Source: Pogonophryne albipinna (taxonomy: Eukaryota; Chordata; Actinopteri; Perciformes; Artedidraconidae). Taken from it: a stretch of DNA of 64,000 nt. Below the pieces are notes generated by a model. The model made no database searches, was not told the DNA's origin, and worked only from the letters and a program-made list of their open reading frames with translations. This document shows positions 27,572-40,200 of the stretch, in pieces (the first letter of the stretch is position 1; each line of letters starts with the position of its first letter). A program made the translations under genes and the position numbers. Where the stretch lies: positions 8,808,530-8,872,529 of the forward strand of contig CM053264.1 in assembly GCA_028583405.1 (NCBI GenBank), in the 5' to 3' direction.

Positions 27572-30352
27572 TTATTCTTTAACACGGATAGCCGCGTACT
27601 CTGATTGCTCCTCTGTGGGCCTCGGAGGCCGAGCAGCCCTGGCAGGAAGTTGATGGTTCAGAGCAGCGTACACAATCGAACTCCCCTCTTCCTCCGCCGT
27701 ATTTCTTTGTCTCTCCCCGTCCCTGGTTTTCACCCTGTACACCGGGTAATTGTCTCTTGGTAAAGGAAGCTCATTGGGTTGTAAGGGCGGTGTTTTTGTC
27801 CGTAGGGATCTCCGGCATGGCGGCGCGGAGGGGCTTCCTCTTGGCGAGGGTTGGAGGCGGCCGTGATGGAGGGGTTGCTCCACCATGGGGATTGCCATGT
27901 ACTGCAAATAAGCATTTTCAAATGTTTGACAATGCTTTTGACTAGCCTTGATCTTGTCCCTCGAGTTCGATCTTCACATTGGCCTCTTACATTTGAAATG
28001 TGTCTTACCTGGTTTTCTCTTGACGTTTCTTTCTTTGATTTCCCTGCAAGAGACATTTTGGAAGGATTAGTCATTGTTTTTAAAATCACAACATGTCCTG
28101 GATTGGATTTTGATTCACCTCCTACCTTTACACCCACGCATCGATACTACAGATATGATTATGACTATGATGATGAACGGCACGATCCCAGCAGCAAAGT
28201 ACATGTACGTCCATGAATTCACTGTGGGTTCAGGATGTGTGCTACCTGCAAGAAAGAGAGGAAATGTCACTCAATGTGAAAGAGTTTACGAATTTAAGCA
28301 TAAGCAATACAGACAAGAAAGCAGTATTCAGGTTCAAATTAAGATGTGAAGAGCATGTTTCTGACTTACTCTCATTTTGCTGTAGAACAGTGGTATGCCC
28401 ACGTCCATCATCAACTATAACACAATACAGAGCGCACCCTAAGTCTTACTGGTGTGAAGACAGGCTTTATAGATAACATTTGTTCATTTATTATTAAATA
28501 ATTTAGTAATAAGAGCTACACAATGTAAAGATGTAAGTCAGTTCTGTGTCAATGTTTGAAAAGTTTTAAAATTCCCACTCACCATGGACGAAGACGTTGA
28601 TGTAATGACTGCGACTGTCTTCACTTTTACACTGATACACACCAGAGTCATTCAGACGTATATTGGGAAAGACCAGATATGATATCCCTTCTGATTTGTT
28701 TATAAGTTCCCACTGCGTATTAATGCGACTGCTGCTGCTGACGTTGACAGCAGCAGCAGCTGTTTTCTCACGTTTAAACCAGTCGACCGTTGGTGGGGCT
28801 TCTTCACAGAAGGCAACTCCACATTCAATCTTAAGTTGTTCTCCAACGACAGCTTTATAAGATGTATTCTCGTGTACTCTAGTTTCAATGTAACATTCGT
28901 CTGCAAAATAACAAAAAAAACAGAAAGGATTAATTTGCGTTTAAAACGTTCTTAATTGTTAATGTATACTCTTTTGTATGTTTCAGATGTAGATGTTGAA
29001 AATGTTAGGAATCAAACATAACTCATAAACATATTTTTTAATTAAAGACTGAGGTTTAAGACTTTAGATTTGTTTGGGTAAATCATGGCTTTCAAGACTT
29101 TTTAAGTCCAATTGACTTTTTGGGCAGTGTTGAAGCAGTTTCTTTTCTATTAAACTTTGTTTCTTGATTCATAACTCCAAATTGCGGCAATGACATGGCA
29201 GTTGTGGTTGACATTCATATGACAGTAGTGCAATACGAACATCCAATATACAAAAACTACAAAAACAACAACACAAACAGTCAGCTTGGTCTAGTCTGGA
29301 GAGCAAATTATTAAACACACAGAAAACGGATTATAGATTTTTTTATGAAAATGAAAATGTTGAATCCCACCTAAATGACACCGTCTCTGGGAAATGTATA
29401 CCCACGTGTATGAATTTCACATAGATGACCCTTAAATGACTAAATCAGTGAAGTGTGTAACATTTCTGAAAACTTGACGCCAGATACAACATCATTCATA
29501 ATCGTAGAGGTAGAAAACTCAGATTTTTTTATATAAAAAGTGACGTTTCAATGTTTTTTTTGCTGTATTTTGTTAAGTTAATCCTCCTTCTGTCACACGT
29601 ATGCTATACTTTATGTGCGTTGCGATAATAAAAGTACATTTTCAGTTGTTGGTTGCTCACTGCCACCATCATAAGTCACTATTGAATAATACTCTGGCCT
29701 CAAACCACAAGGAAACAGTACCAAACCACAGCATCGACTAACATAAATAAATGACACTGTGGTCGTATCAATAAATAAGCTTTCACACTGCCATTTGACA
29801 CCACTCTTATACAGTATGGCAAATGGGACACTTTCGAAACTAGAAATGAGATGTGGGTAGACTGATAAAGCTAGAACATATGCTTTTGTGCCATGTTTTT
29901 AAATACATTTTATGTCTGTATGAAACCTCTAATTGTTTCCATTAAGCTCCTACAGGCATGAAAACACCGCATGATATGGAAATTACCTGAAAGAAGCCTT
30001 TTAAGCAGAGAAGTTACAATTATCTTTCACATTCAAGACTTAGTTTCAAAGACAAGTATTATGTGACATGTTAAAAGAAGGTAGGAGATGGGCTAACTTT
30101 TTTCTGTAGTTGCATTTTAAGAGTTCCTGACCTTTTCTGGCCTCCACAGTATTAAAATAGTGGTCCCAATGCTGACTTTCACTCCAAAAGCCAGATTTAA
30201 CACATAACAGACGTACGGAGGAAGGAGAAGTTACACAGACACTGAGACGGCACAATATGCAGAAAAAAAGACTTACCATCAGCGTTTAAGGTGAGAAGCA
30301 GCTCTGTCCAGATGCACACATGAAGGATGGTGCAGCAGAGGTTCAGCCTCAT
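27572..30352 (-). CDS. btla: B- and T-lymphocyte attenuator (BTLA)
   Basis: Five minus-strand exons: 30352-30277, 28900-28583, 28245-28126, 28043-28009, 27901-27572 (879 nt, 292 aa; human BTLA is about 289). Signal peptide; one Ig domain (residues 26-131) with the BTLA cysteine layout (DECYIETR, LKIECGVAFCEE, SGVYQCK); membrane segment (IVPFIIIVIIISVV); and a cytoplasmic tail. The tail ends with SIVYAAL (Tyr about 261) and SEYAAI (Tyr about 285), matching the ITIM and ITSM-like motifs that recruit SHP phosphatases in mammals; the final NHQLP...EYAAIRV layout parallels human BTLA. Another tyrosine pair (NYPVYRV) lies upstream. BTLA is an inhibitory receptor of lymphocytes that binds HVEM; that is family knowledge. 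AATAAA overlaps the stop codon (GAATAAAC). The short paralogue lies directly downstream. Confidence 0.9.
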
Positions 30353-31287
30353 CTTCCAGTCGCAGTTCATCTAAGCTGGAGACGTTCCTCGGAGCACCTC
30401 ATTATTAGTTTAAAACAGAGAAGTGCTGAAGCTTAGGTTGGAGCTACATGCTGCTTCCTCTTTCTACTCTCTGCAGCTCACTACCTTCTGGCTCTTTCCC
30501 AGGGCGGTGGGTGCACTGGAGGGGAGCGAACGTCTGTGGGTGGTCTCACTTCTCTAAATGTTTCACTACCAGTGCAGAAAAACATCTCAGGTTAGGGGGT
30601 TCCCACACTTTCAGGTGCTGATGTACAGCTTTAGCTTTACAGGTTGTAATACCTCTCTTTTCATATCCAAGGCTTTTTCGATCTGTGCACATTGACAGTC
30701 TTCATCACTTCTTTGCAGTGTCTGTGGTTCAGCCTCTTCAAGCTGACTTCCTCCCCTCTCTCCTTTCCTTTCATCTTCCTCTCTTGCAAACTTCTGCGGC
30801 CTTGTGCACAGCGGTGAGGTTACATGAGGATGCACGGTGCAGTGTTGAGTAGGTGGGGACGCTGTGGCCTTGTTTTTTGATGTCCAATCTGTTGATGTGT
30901 GTGTTTGTGGTTACTATCAGGCTAACCCATCGGCCTGGACGGCTTACCTGTCAATGAGTCCGCCTCATTCATGTTTTAAAAGCCCACTTTGATAGATAAT
31001 ACCTTTCTATTCAACAAATTGTTTATTTTATTCATATTGTTTTTTAAAGAAGAATTATTAATGCATATTTACAGATGTCCAGTATTAAAATGGTACCACT
31101 TATACATGATTTAAACATATATCTTCATGTCCAAACAATATTATTATTCGGTTTACACCCTGAAAAGCTTCACATAATACTGCGTCATATTTTATAAACT
31201 GAAGAAAAAAAAGAAAATACTCAAATACAGTAAAAGTACATCAGATTTGTATGATACTTATACAACAATAGCTAAGCTTAGATAGGC
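30353..31287. other. upstream region of BTLA, no gene seen
   Basis: This is presumed BTLA promoter and 5' UTR at its left end. No exon is evident in the rest, which becomes AT-rich towards the LINE. Confidence 0.45.
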
Positions 31288-33943
31288 AGATCAGCAGAAA
31301 CCTATCTGTTAGTGCTATAGCCAAATTTAAGGAAGAGATTCCACCAATATTTAACTCGATAGCATGTCTGCATGTAAGGGAGGAAGCTTATACAAAATGT
31401 ACACCACCCCAAATTGATCATGTTGTTGATAGTGCTACAGATGCGCTGCGAATAAAATTAGACTCTGTTGCTCCTTTGAAAAAGAAGAAAATAAAACAAC
31501 ATAGATTAGCTCCATGGCATAATGCCGAAACCCGCAAAATAAAGCAAAAGTCGAGACAACTTGAAAGGATATGGCGTTCCACTAAACTTGAAGAATCTCG
31601 TTTAATTTGGCATATTACTCTCAATGAATATAAGAAAGCACTGCGTAAAGCGAGAGCAGCCTACTACTCTTCATTAATAGATGAGAATAAGAATAATGCA
31701 AGATTTCTTTTCAGCACTGTAGCCAGGCTGACAGAGAGCCATAGCTCGATTGAGCCTTCTATTCCCATAGCACTCAGTAGTAATGATTTTATGTGCTTTT
31801 TTAACGATAAAATTGTTACTCTTAGAAACAAAATTAATGACCTCTTGCCTTTGACCAGTATAGTGTTATCAACAGCTCCCGGAAACGTAAGTTCTAATAT
31901 TACACTAGATAGTAAACTAGAATGCTTTTCAGCCATTAACCTTGAACAATTAAATTCAATGATTCTCTCTTCTAAACCATCAAAGTGTATGTTAGACCCA
32001 ATTCCAACTAAGCTGTTGAAGGAAGTTTTTCCATTAATTGGCACTTCTTTATTAAATATTATGAATATGTCTTTATTATCAGGCTATGTTCCACAATCAT
32101 TCAAAGTAGCAGTGATAAAACCGCTTCTTAAAAAGCACAACCTCGATCCAGAGGTTTTAGCCAATTATAGACCTATTTCTAATCTTCCGTTCCTCTCAAA
32201 AATTCTTGAGAAAGCGGTCGCAAAACAGTTGTGTGATTACTTAAAAAACAATGATTTATTTGAAGATTTTCAGTCTGGCTTTAGAACACATCATAGCACA
32301 GAGACAGCTCTGGTTAAAGTCACAAATGACATTCTAATAGCCTCAGACAAGGGACTTGTCTCTATTCTTGTTTTGCTCGATCTCAGTGCTGCATTTGATA
32401 CTATCGATCATGATATCTTATTGCAAAGACTAGAGCACTTAGTTGGCATACAGGGAACTGCTTTAGGCTGGTTTAGGTCCTATCTATCTGAACGCTCTCA
32501 GTTTGTACGTGTCAATGATGAATCTTCCACGCAAACCAAAGTTAGCCATGGAGTGCCACAGGGCTCAGTGCTCGGACCTATTTTGTTCACATTATATATG
32601 CTTCCGTTAGGCAATATTATAAGGAATCATTCTGTAAATTTTCATTGTTATGCAGATGATACTCAACTATATTTATCAATCAAGCCTGATGAAATTAATC
32701 ATCTAAATAAAATTCAAGACTGCCTCAAGGACTTAAAAACGTGGATGACCTTAAACTTTTTGATGTTAAACACGACCAAAACTGAAGTTATTGTACTTGG
32801 CCCGAAGAATCTACGAAACAAATTATCTAAAGATATACTAACTATGGATGGCATTAATTTGGCCTCCAGTGAGACTGTAAGGAATCTTGGTGTTATATTT
32901 GATCAGGATTTATCCTTTAACGCCCACATAAAATCAATTTCAAGGACCGCCTACTTCCATCTACGTAACATTGCAAAAATCAGGCATATCTTGCCTCAAA
33001 ACGATGCAGAGAAACTAGTCCATGCATTTGTTACTTCAAGGCTGGATTATTGTAACTCTTTATTATCAGGGTGTACCAAGAAGTCAGTCAAGTCGCTTCA
33101 GCTGATTCAAAATGCTGCAGCTCGTGTACTAACCAGAGTTAGGAAAAGGGACCACATTACTCCTGTTCTGGCTGCCTTACACTGGCTCCCTATAGAACAC
33201 AGGATAGAATTTAAAATTCTTCTTCTCGCCTACAAAGCCCTTAATGGGCAGGCGCCATCTTACCTTAAAGAACTCATTATACCCTACTGTCCTACTAGGG
33301 CATTGCGTTCCAAGAATGCAGGGTTGTTGGTTGTTCCTAGAGTCTCTAAAAGTACAATGGGAGCCAGAGCCTTTTCTTATCAAGCTCCACATTTGTGGAA
33401 TCAGCTTCCAGTTTGTGTTCGGGCGGCAGACACCCTATCCGTTTTTAAGAGTGCGCTTAAGACCTTCCTTTTTGATAAAGCTTATAGTTAGGGCTGATTA
33501 GATTCAGCCCCTAGTTTTGCTGATAGGCTTAGTTTGTCGGGGGACATCTTACTTCTTCCTTCTCTCTGTCTATACCTGTGTACTCTCATGTTCCGATTAA
33601 CCCAGCTTCCCCAAATTTCCTATTATACACACATGCATTTCCAAACATTTGGACTACCTATGTTGCAAATGTATTATCATTTCAATTTACACACGGCATC
33701 TATTGCACGTCTGTCCGTCCTGGGAGAGGGATCCCTCCTCTGTTGCTCTCCCTGAGGTTTCTCCCATTTTTCCCTTTAAAACTGTGGGTTTTCTTCGGAA
33801 GTTTTTCCTTGTACGATGTGAGGGTCTAAGGACAGAGGGTGTCGTATTGTCATACTGATATTTTGTACAAACTGTGAAGTCCACTGAGACAAATGTAACA
33901 TTTGTGATATTGGGCTATATAAATAAACATTGATTGATTGATT
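31288..33943 (+). mobile_element. 5'-truncated L2-type LINE retrotransposon with open reverse transcriptase
   Basis: An open frame of 671 codons (31476-33491) extends upstream without a stop to about 31271, but without a start of its own. It contains a reverse transcriptase with [49 protein letters not shown] and the catalytic YADD (32649-32660), then the C-terminal [21 protein letters not shown] region typical of the L2/CR1 group. The apurinic endonuclease domain is missing, so the copy cannot be autonomous. The 3' UTR ends with GGGCTATATAAATAAACA and (TTGA)n. GATAGGC occurs at 31281-31287 and 33944-33950, a candidate target duplication. The intact frame suggests a young copy. Confidence 0.85.
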
Positions 33944-34204
33944 GATAGGCCTACTTAGGAGCTCACCTGCTGTTGTTTTAACCTGCACCTCATGGGAAAA
34001 GATACAAGTATTAAGTAAAGTAAGCAAAAACAGAATAATTGTAATAATATAATAATGAAGTGAATTGATTGGAGTAAAGGAACAAACATATTTATTTCAG
34101 ATGAAAAGAAAATCATCGTTGTTGGGAATTAAATATATTTGTTCTAGTACAACAGCGGCGACATGTGGCGTTCAGGGTCAGCACGGATTCTCCAGTAGCT
34201 GCGT

Positions 34205-34250
34205 CTACGCCTTCCCTTTACGTAATGACGTAGATTACGTCACTACGTCT
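34205..34250 (+). promoter_or_regulatory. CRE-like elements in the U2AF1 core promoter
   Basis: TGACGTA (34226-34232) and TTACGTCA (34235-34242) face each other about 25-40 bp before the start codon, flanked by further ACGT words. This matches ATF/CREB sites, which are common in TATA-less housekeeping promoters. Confidence 0.5.
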
Positions 34251-34264
34251 TGGACGAGCCGAAA

Positions 34265-37200
34265 ATGGCGGAGTATCTAGCATCCATTTTCGGCACAGAG
34301 AAAGACAAGTAAGTTTTATTCAATATTTACTGTAGGAATTCCCTAAACTATGATTATTACAAGAGTATTTTTGCAGTGGCTCTTCTTCGTCGTCAGCAGG
34401 GCTCAGTTTGTGAACTCAGGGCTGCTGAATGTCTCAGTGAAGCTAACTTTAGCAACAGGAAGCTAACGCTGAATGAAACTCAGGAAGAACCTCAGATAAC
34501 CTGCAGCTGTTCGATTACGTTTTCTATAAAATGTGTCATTTTGCTAAGTGTTGTTAGTGAGTTTGTTAGTGAGTTTGTTGGTATACGATTTAAGATTATG
34601 GAAGCATTTTTTTTTGCTTTATTTATTAGCCAGGTAACGTGTCGCTTAGTTAATTATTGAGCTTGCTAGCAGAGTAGCTGCTCTCTTTGCTCAGGCGGAT
34701 TGTTCTGTTTCGTTTCACCGGTGGAGTGCAGCAAAAACAATTAACCTATTGCAATTTACAGACGTTAATATCATGATATGTTTACGATGCATTTAAAGCA
34801 ATAATGTGACAATTGTTGTGAGTATTGGTGCCGTTCGTTCAAGGGGTAGTGTCTGACATTTCTAAACGAAACTTAAGAAAGCATTATTTAACTCATTCAC
34901 ATTAGTCGAGGTGCAAAGAAATATATCAAATAAGATAAGAAGTCCTTTTATTTATCCCAATTTGGGAAATGTTTGCTTTGCAGCAGCATAAACAGACATG
35001 GCATTGTCCAATACAAATTAAAAGACTAGAAATAAACATTCCAAAATGTAAACATCTCAATAGAAATAAAATAGCATTAGCAAAAAGTATCCCTTATGTG
35101 ATGTTTAAGATAATTAAATATTTATGTCACTTAGCCTTACTCACAAATAATATTTTGTTGAAATGTAATAGGTCTTTTACTTTAATAGAATATTTAAAGG
35201 ATAAGTCTGGTGATTGTTCACATTGTAAACCAATGAAAAGACCAAAACCAACAGAGAATCTCATGTGGAAACCACTGTTGCATGTTTATCTAAAACCTGA
35301 TGGAGTTTATTATCTCTGTTGAACTCCATGCTGGTCAAAAAGTTGTTACAAACACATCACACCGTTAACCTTGTACCATAAATACTCAGCCGCTCACACT
35401 ACATACACTATTTGCTCCTGTTTTACTGAAAAATTGTTGCACTATTAAGTGGTCACAAATAAGTCGAGTTTGTTCTATAATTATAATTGGCAACAAGTAC
35501 TAAATGATGCCACTTTTTCTTCTTTGCCAGGGTCAACTGCTCCTTCTATTTTAAAATTGGCGCTTGCAGACATGGAGACCGCTGCTCGAGATTGCACAAC
35601 AAACCAACCTTCAGCCAGGTGAGGATGCCCGTAAAGTTGTTCTCCCAATATAGGGGCTTTATATGCAGGGCTGCACATAACTGGTGCGCATGCGCACCTC
35701 CGCCAAAAAAAGCGCACTGTCATTTGAAAAAAGGCGCATTTGCGTACCAACATTGAGAGAGGGAGAGAGAGAAGAGAGTGAAGGAAGAAGAGAGGAGAGA
35801 GAAAGATATTTGCGAGTTGCATATGAACTCAGGGCCGGCCCGTTGCACTGGCGTTATAGATGTTCGCCTAGGGCGCCAGATCTGGGGAGGCGCTGCGCTG
35901 ACAGCTCTGGGAGGGGGAAAAAATGTTTTGACCGTTGGTGCTCATCCTAATTTTCGGCCTTGATGTAACAACATTCATAATTAAGTAAATGTAACACCCT
36001 TTTCTTCCCGGTTACACTTTTCATTTGCCCTGTACGATGGGCGCTGTAAGTGATGAAAATGGGGGATGTTGGCTTATCTGGCACCCGCAGCTCACAGCCA
36101 AAATGCGAGCGAGGGAGAGAGGGAGGGTGCACCGGTACCGCCGCTGTTGTTATTAGAATCTGGTGCTAGCTGCTCTAACGGAAGAAGAAGAAGATGTGTC
36201 TACAATAATGTGGAGGGAGAGTCCTCTCCAGTCAGACTGAGAGGCTGATACTACAGCTCAGTGAGGTAAAGGACTCTGAGTGTTTAGATAGTTCACTTTA
36301 GTCTAAGTTACCTCAGTGGGTCTCAAACGTTTTGATCACAATTTATGTAAACACATATTTCCAAGGCACTCCTTTATAATTATTGGGATAAACACGTTTG
36401 AAATCATTCCAATGGACAGTAACCAAAAATATTCTTTAAAACTGGAGGGATAAAAAAAAATGCATAAATAAATGTTAACTGGTAAACTAAGAATAAATAA
36501 AATAAGTTGGCCTACATTAATTTGTTATTGGCTATGGTAGGTTATTGGTTATGTTCACATACTTGATTACATCCACTTGTCTAAGATGACAACAGAGACT
36601 TTCCACCCAAACCCAGCTGTTGACTTGTGGAAGCAAGCAGCTAATCGCAGACTCAACCAGAGAGAAAGTAGTAGGCCTACATCATCAGCTACCATGTCTG
36701 ACAGAGAGGAAGACAGTGAGGAGAACAGTCAGGAGGTAGTGATGACAGCTTGTAGGATTACTGGTCGTGCTAATGTTGTCTTGTGTTCACCTCTGCATGT
36801 GTGTTCAGTGCCCTGTGTCTGGCAAATAAAGTCAAGACCCCCTCAAAAGTTACGGTTTATTTCATTTTAAGGATGAGCACCAAGCAACATCTCCAGGTGC
36901 TCCTTTGAGAACCAGGGCAAAAAAGTTATGTGCACCCCTGTTTATATGTCAATATTGCTGTCTGACCAAATACTTTTCCTGCAGACCATCTTGATCCAGA
37001 ACATCTACCGTAATCCTCAGAACAGCGCACAGACGGCTGACTCTTCTCGCTGTAAGTAAAACATTTGTCAGCAGCCTCCCTTTGTGTTACCTTTACAGGG
37101 GTGCTCACATATAACTCCACATGTGAGTCACTGCTTCAGCTCCCATTGTTGCCCAAGTCTCCAAAAAACTAATATTTCGCCATTTCACTGTGAATAATAC

Positions 37201-40200
37201 CAATAAAAGCCCCCGCTTCTGATACTTCCGCTATCTGCTTTTCAACCTTGTGCAGTTAAGCCTTCCTGCCAAAACACAAGCACTATTACAGTGTGCTGTT
37301 AATGAGAGAATACTAACTAGTGTGTGTGTTGTAACTATGTTGAGCCCAGACTCTTAGAGCTGAAGCAGTGCCTCTCTCACAGGTAAGTGTGTTAAGGGGG
37401 GAGTGCATTAGAATTGAGGTGTGTATTTTTCCTTGAAGCCCCGTATTGAAATTGCTTTAAAAGCATTGCAATCACTGGGCCAAGAGACACTTTGGCAACA
37501 GATATGTTGATCTGGTAAAATGTCCCTTATCACCACCCTTATAATCAGATAAGAGACTAGATTGGAAATTATCTCTTTGTAACGATAGATTTTAAAATAA
37601 AACGCGAACCTGGTAACATTTAAAGATCAATAAGAGGTTTTTTTCAAACTTGGAACACAATGCGGTCGTATACAATTCCCAAGTTTTTGGATAGCGCTTT
37701 AGGTCATTCACTTCCATGAATTTTGCTAATGACATAGACAAACAACTCAAATCTGAACACTTCTTCACCAGCCAGGAAACATGGTTCATTATTGTGAATG
37801 AGCAGCCAACGTTGTTTGGCAAGGTTTCATCGGAGCAGTAAAGTGAGGGTGATAAAGTGTACTGTTCCTTAGAATGCATTCATTGAGAAACACGATAAGA
37901 GACAGACAAAAATGGGCGTATTACATAAACTGTATGTCATGTGTTTTTCTTGTTTTCCAACTCCAAAGTGAAACTAAAACTCTTTTTGAAATCACAGCTT
38001 GTTCATGCTTAACTAATCCAACACTAAATGGGAATTTAATAAAAAAGCCTAACATTTAAGCCCATTTTCAGCCAATATCCTATAATAATACAAAATAAAT
38101 GAAGGAAAACAAGCCCTTAAAGTAGTGGACAAGGAGAGAATATCTCGAGTACAGACAATTTTCTTCGGCTCCAAAAAGAATAACAGAGTGGCCATTTCTG
38201 CAATTTTGAATGAAGCTTTATCCATCAAGTAGTTAGTAAAGCGTAAATGACATCTTAAGACCGTCATTTACTGACAGAAACATTTCTAATCACGTTTTTT
38301 CCTCCTCAGCTCTTTATTTTGGTTGATTTCTGTCACAGAAGTTTACGTTTTGTATTTCAGACCATTTCCCCCTTGAACATTTACCTTCATAACCTTCAAA
38401 ACTCTGCCTAGTCTGCTGATGGTTCACACTGTAAGTTCTCCCTTCATCCCGCAGGAACCTCCAGCACTGACTGCACTTAACTTACTGTGTCACACCTCCC
38501 CACATAAATCTGGCTCAGCGTAGAAACTGTTCCTCCAGTGAACGCATCACATGGAGGACACATGCTGTACTGCATGTTTACCGGAGTCCATGTCGTACAG
38601 CAATGTGCAAAACGATCATTCAAAATCAACTCATTTCAAAGTAAACGCTACTGTGGAGAAGACGAAGAGGGATCAGCTCTAGTTTCCTTGCTTCTGTGAA
38701 ATAGAGTAGCTTCTGGCAACAACTAACACACACTTTTCTGGATCTATGTGTACAGGGTGTAACTATTATAGCAAGCAGGGCTCTCGACTAACTTTTTCCC
38801 CCATCCTCCCGGAACCGTCCCAAAATACAATCTAAGCCGTCCCGAAAGTAATGTGGACCGTCCCGAATTTAAAAATGTTAGTTTTTCTACATTATCATTA
38901 GTTAAAATCATTCAAAGTGACCTTTAACATAAATAAAACATCATACAAATCATTAGATGATAATTCATCAACCTTTTTATTTGAGTAAATCATTCAATCA
39001 CATAAACAAAGCCCAAATATATTTAAACAAACACACAAACGAGAAAATTACTCTAATATTGAATCCAATCAAGTCCCATCCAATTATCAAAAAAATCCAA
39101 CACTGTGTCCTGAAGACAGAACCCAGAGTAACCACTAACAGGATGACAGTCTGTAACACAGTCAGGAGACCTTTACAAACGGCCCCGCCCCCTCGCACAC
39201 AGACGGGAGAGAGAGATCTCGTCTGGATTGGAAAGCTCGAAAATACATCATAGACGCATGTTGTAGTCTTATTGCATATTAGAAACGGAGTTGGCGAAAC
39301 TAAAACTGCGATATAATGTGTATGTAGCAATAATACATATGACATATATTTTTTAAATGTCTCCAGTACCGATAAAAAGTCAGATAACGTCGGAGCTTAA
39401 CGTTACCACTGTCTTTAATAATTCCGGCCCGGGGCCCGTTTAATACCGGGGCTCGGTACCCATCCCTACATGGGGAGAGGACTAAATACGATGGAGGGTT
39501 CTCTTCTCAGCCTTATTACCCATAGGGGATGAAGAGGAGTAAGTAAATAAAGAGGCCGGCGCTCCACGGTCTGGTTCTGCTGTGCGTTTTTGTGATGTAA
39601 CGGTAAAACATTTCAGAATTCCTCCACGGGATGCCATTGTACATCACTCAACCCGCGAAATATACACACTCAGTACATAGCTAGACCTGCAAATTTGCGG
39701 GCCAGGAATTTGCGGGCACAGCCAGCGTCACAGCAGTAGCTACATGTGTGTGTATTTTGCGGGTTTCTAAATGTTTTGTGCGTGTGTGTTTATGTTGACA
39801 AGGAGGTTTAATAACTGTGTGCTACACAAAACGTGCAGTCGGTTTCATTTTCATCGCCGTTTGTAGTAGAGTTAGCAGGGTATTTTTATTTTAACTCTCG
39901 TCCCAAAATCGTCCCAAAATTAATTTTTATCCTCCCAGACACTATTTTTTTCGACGACGGGACGTCCTTAAGCTCGAGCCCTGATAGCAAGTCTTATCAG
40001 GCGTCAGTTAGACGTGTTTGTTTAAAGTCACACGGCCCATGTGAACACTGTCTGTCCCTCTGGTGTTGCCCTGACCGTCCCTTGTTGACATGTTGCAGGT
40101 GCTGTCAGCGATGTGGAAATGCAGGAGCACTACGACGAGTTCTTCGAGGTGAGTGACCCTTTGACGTGGCGTCAAACATATGAGTCATTCATATTTACAA

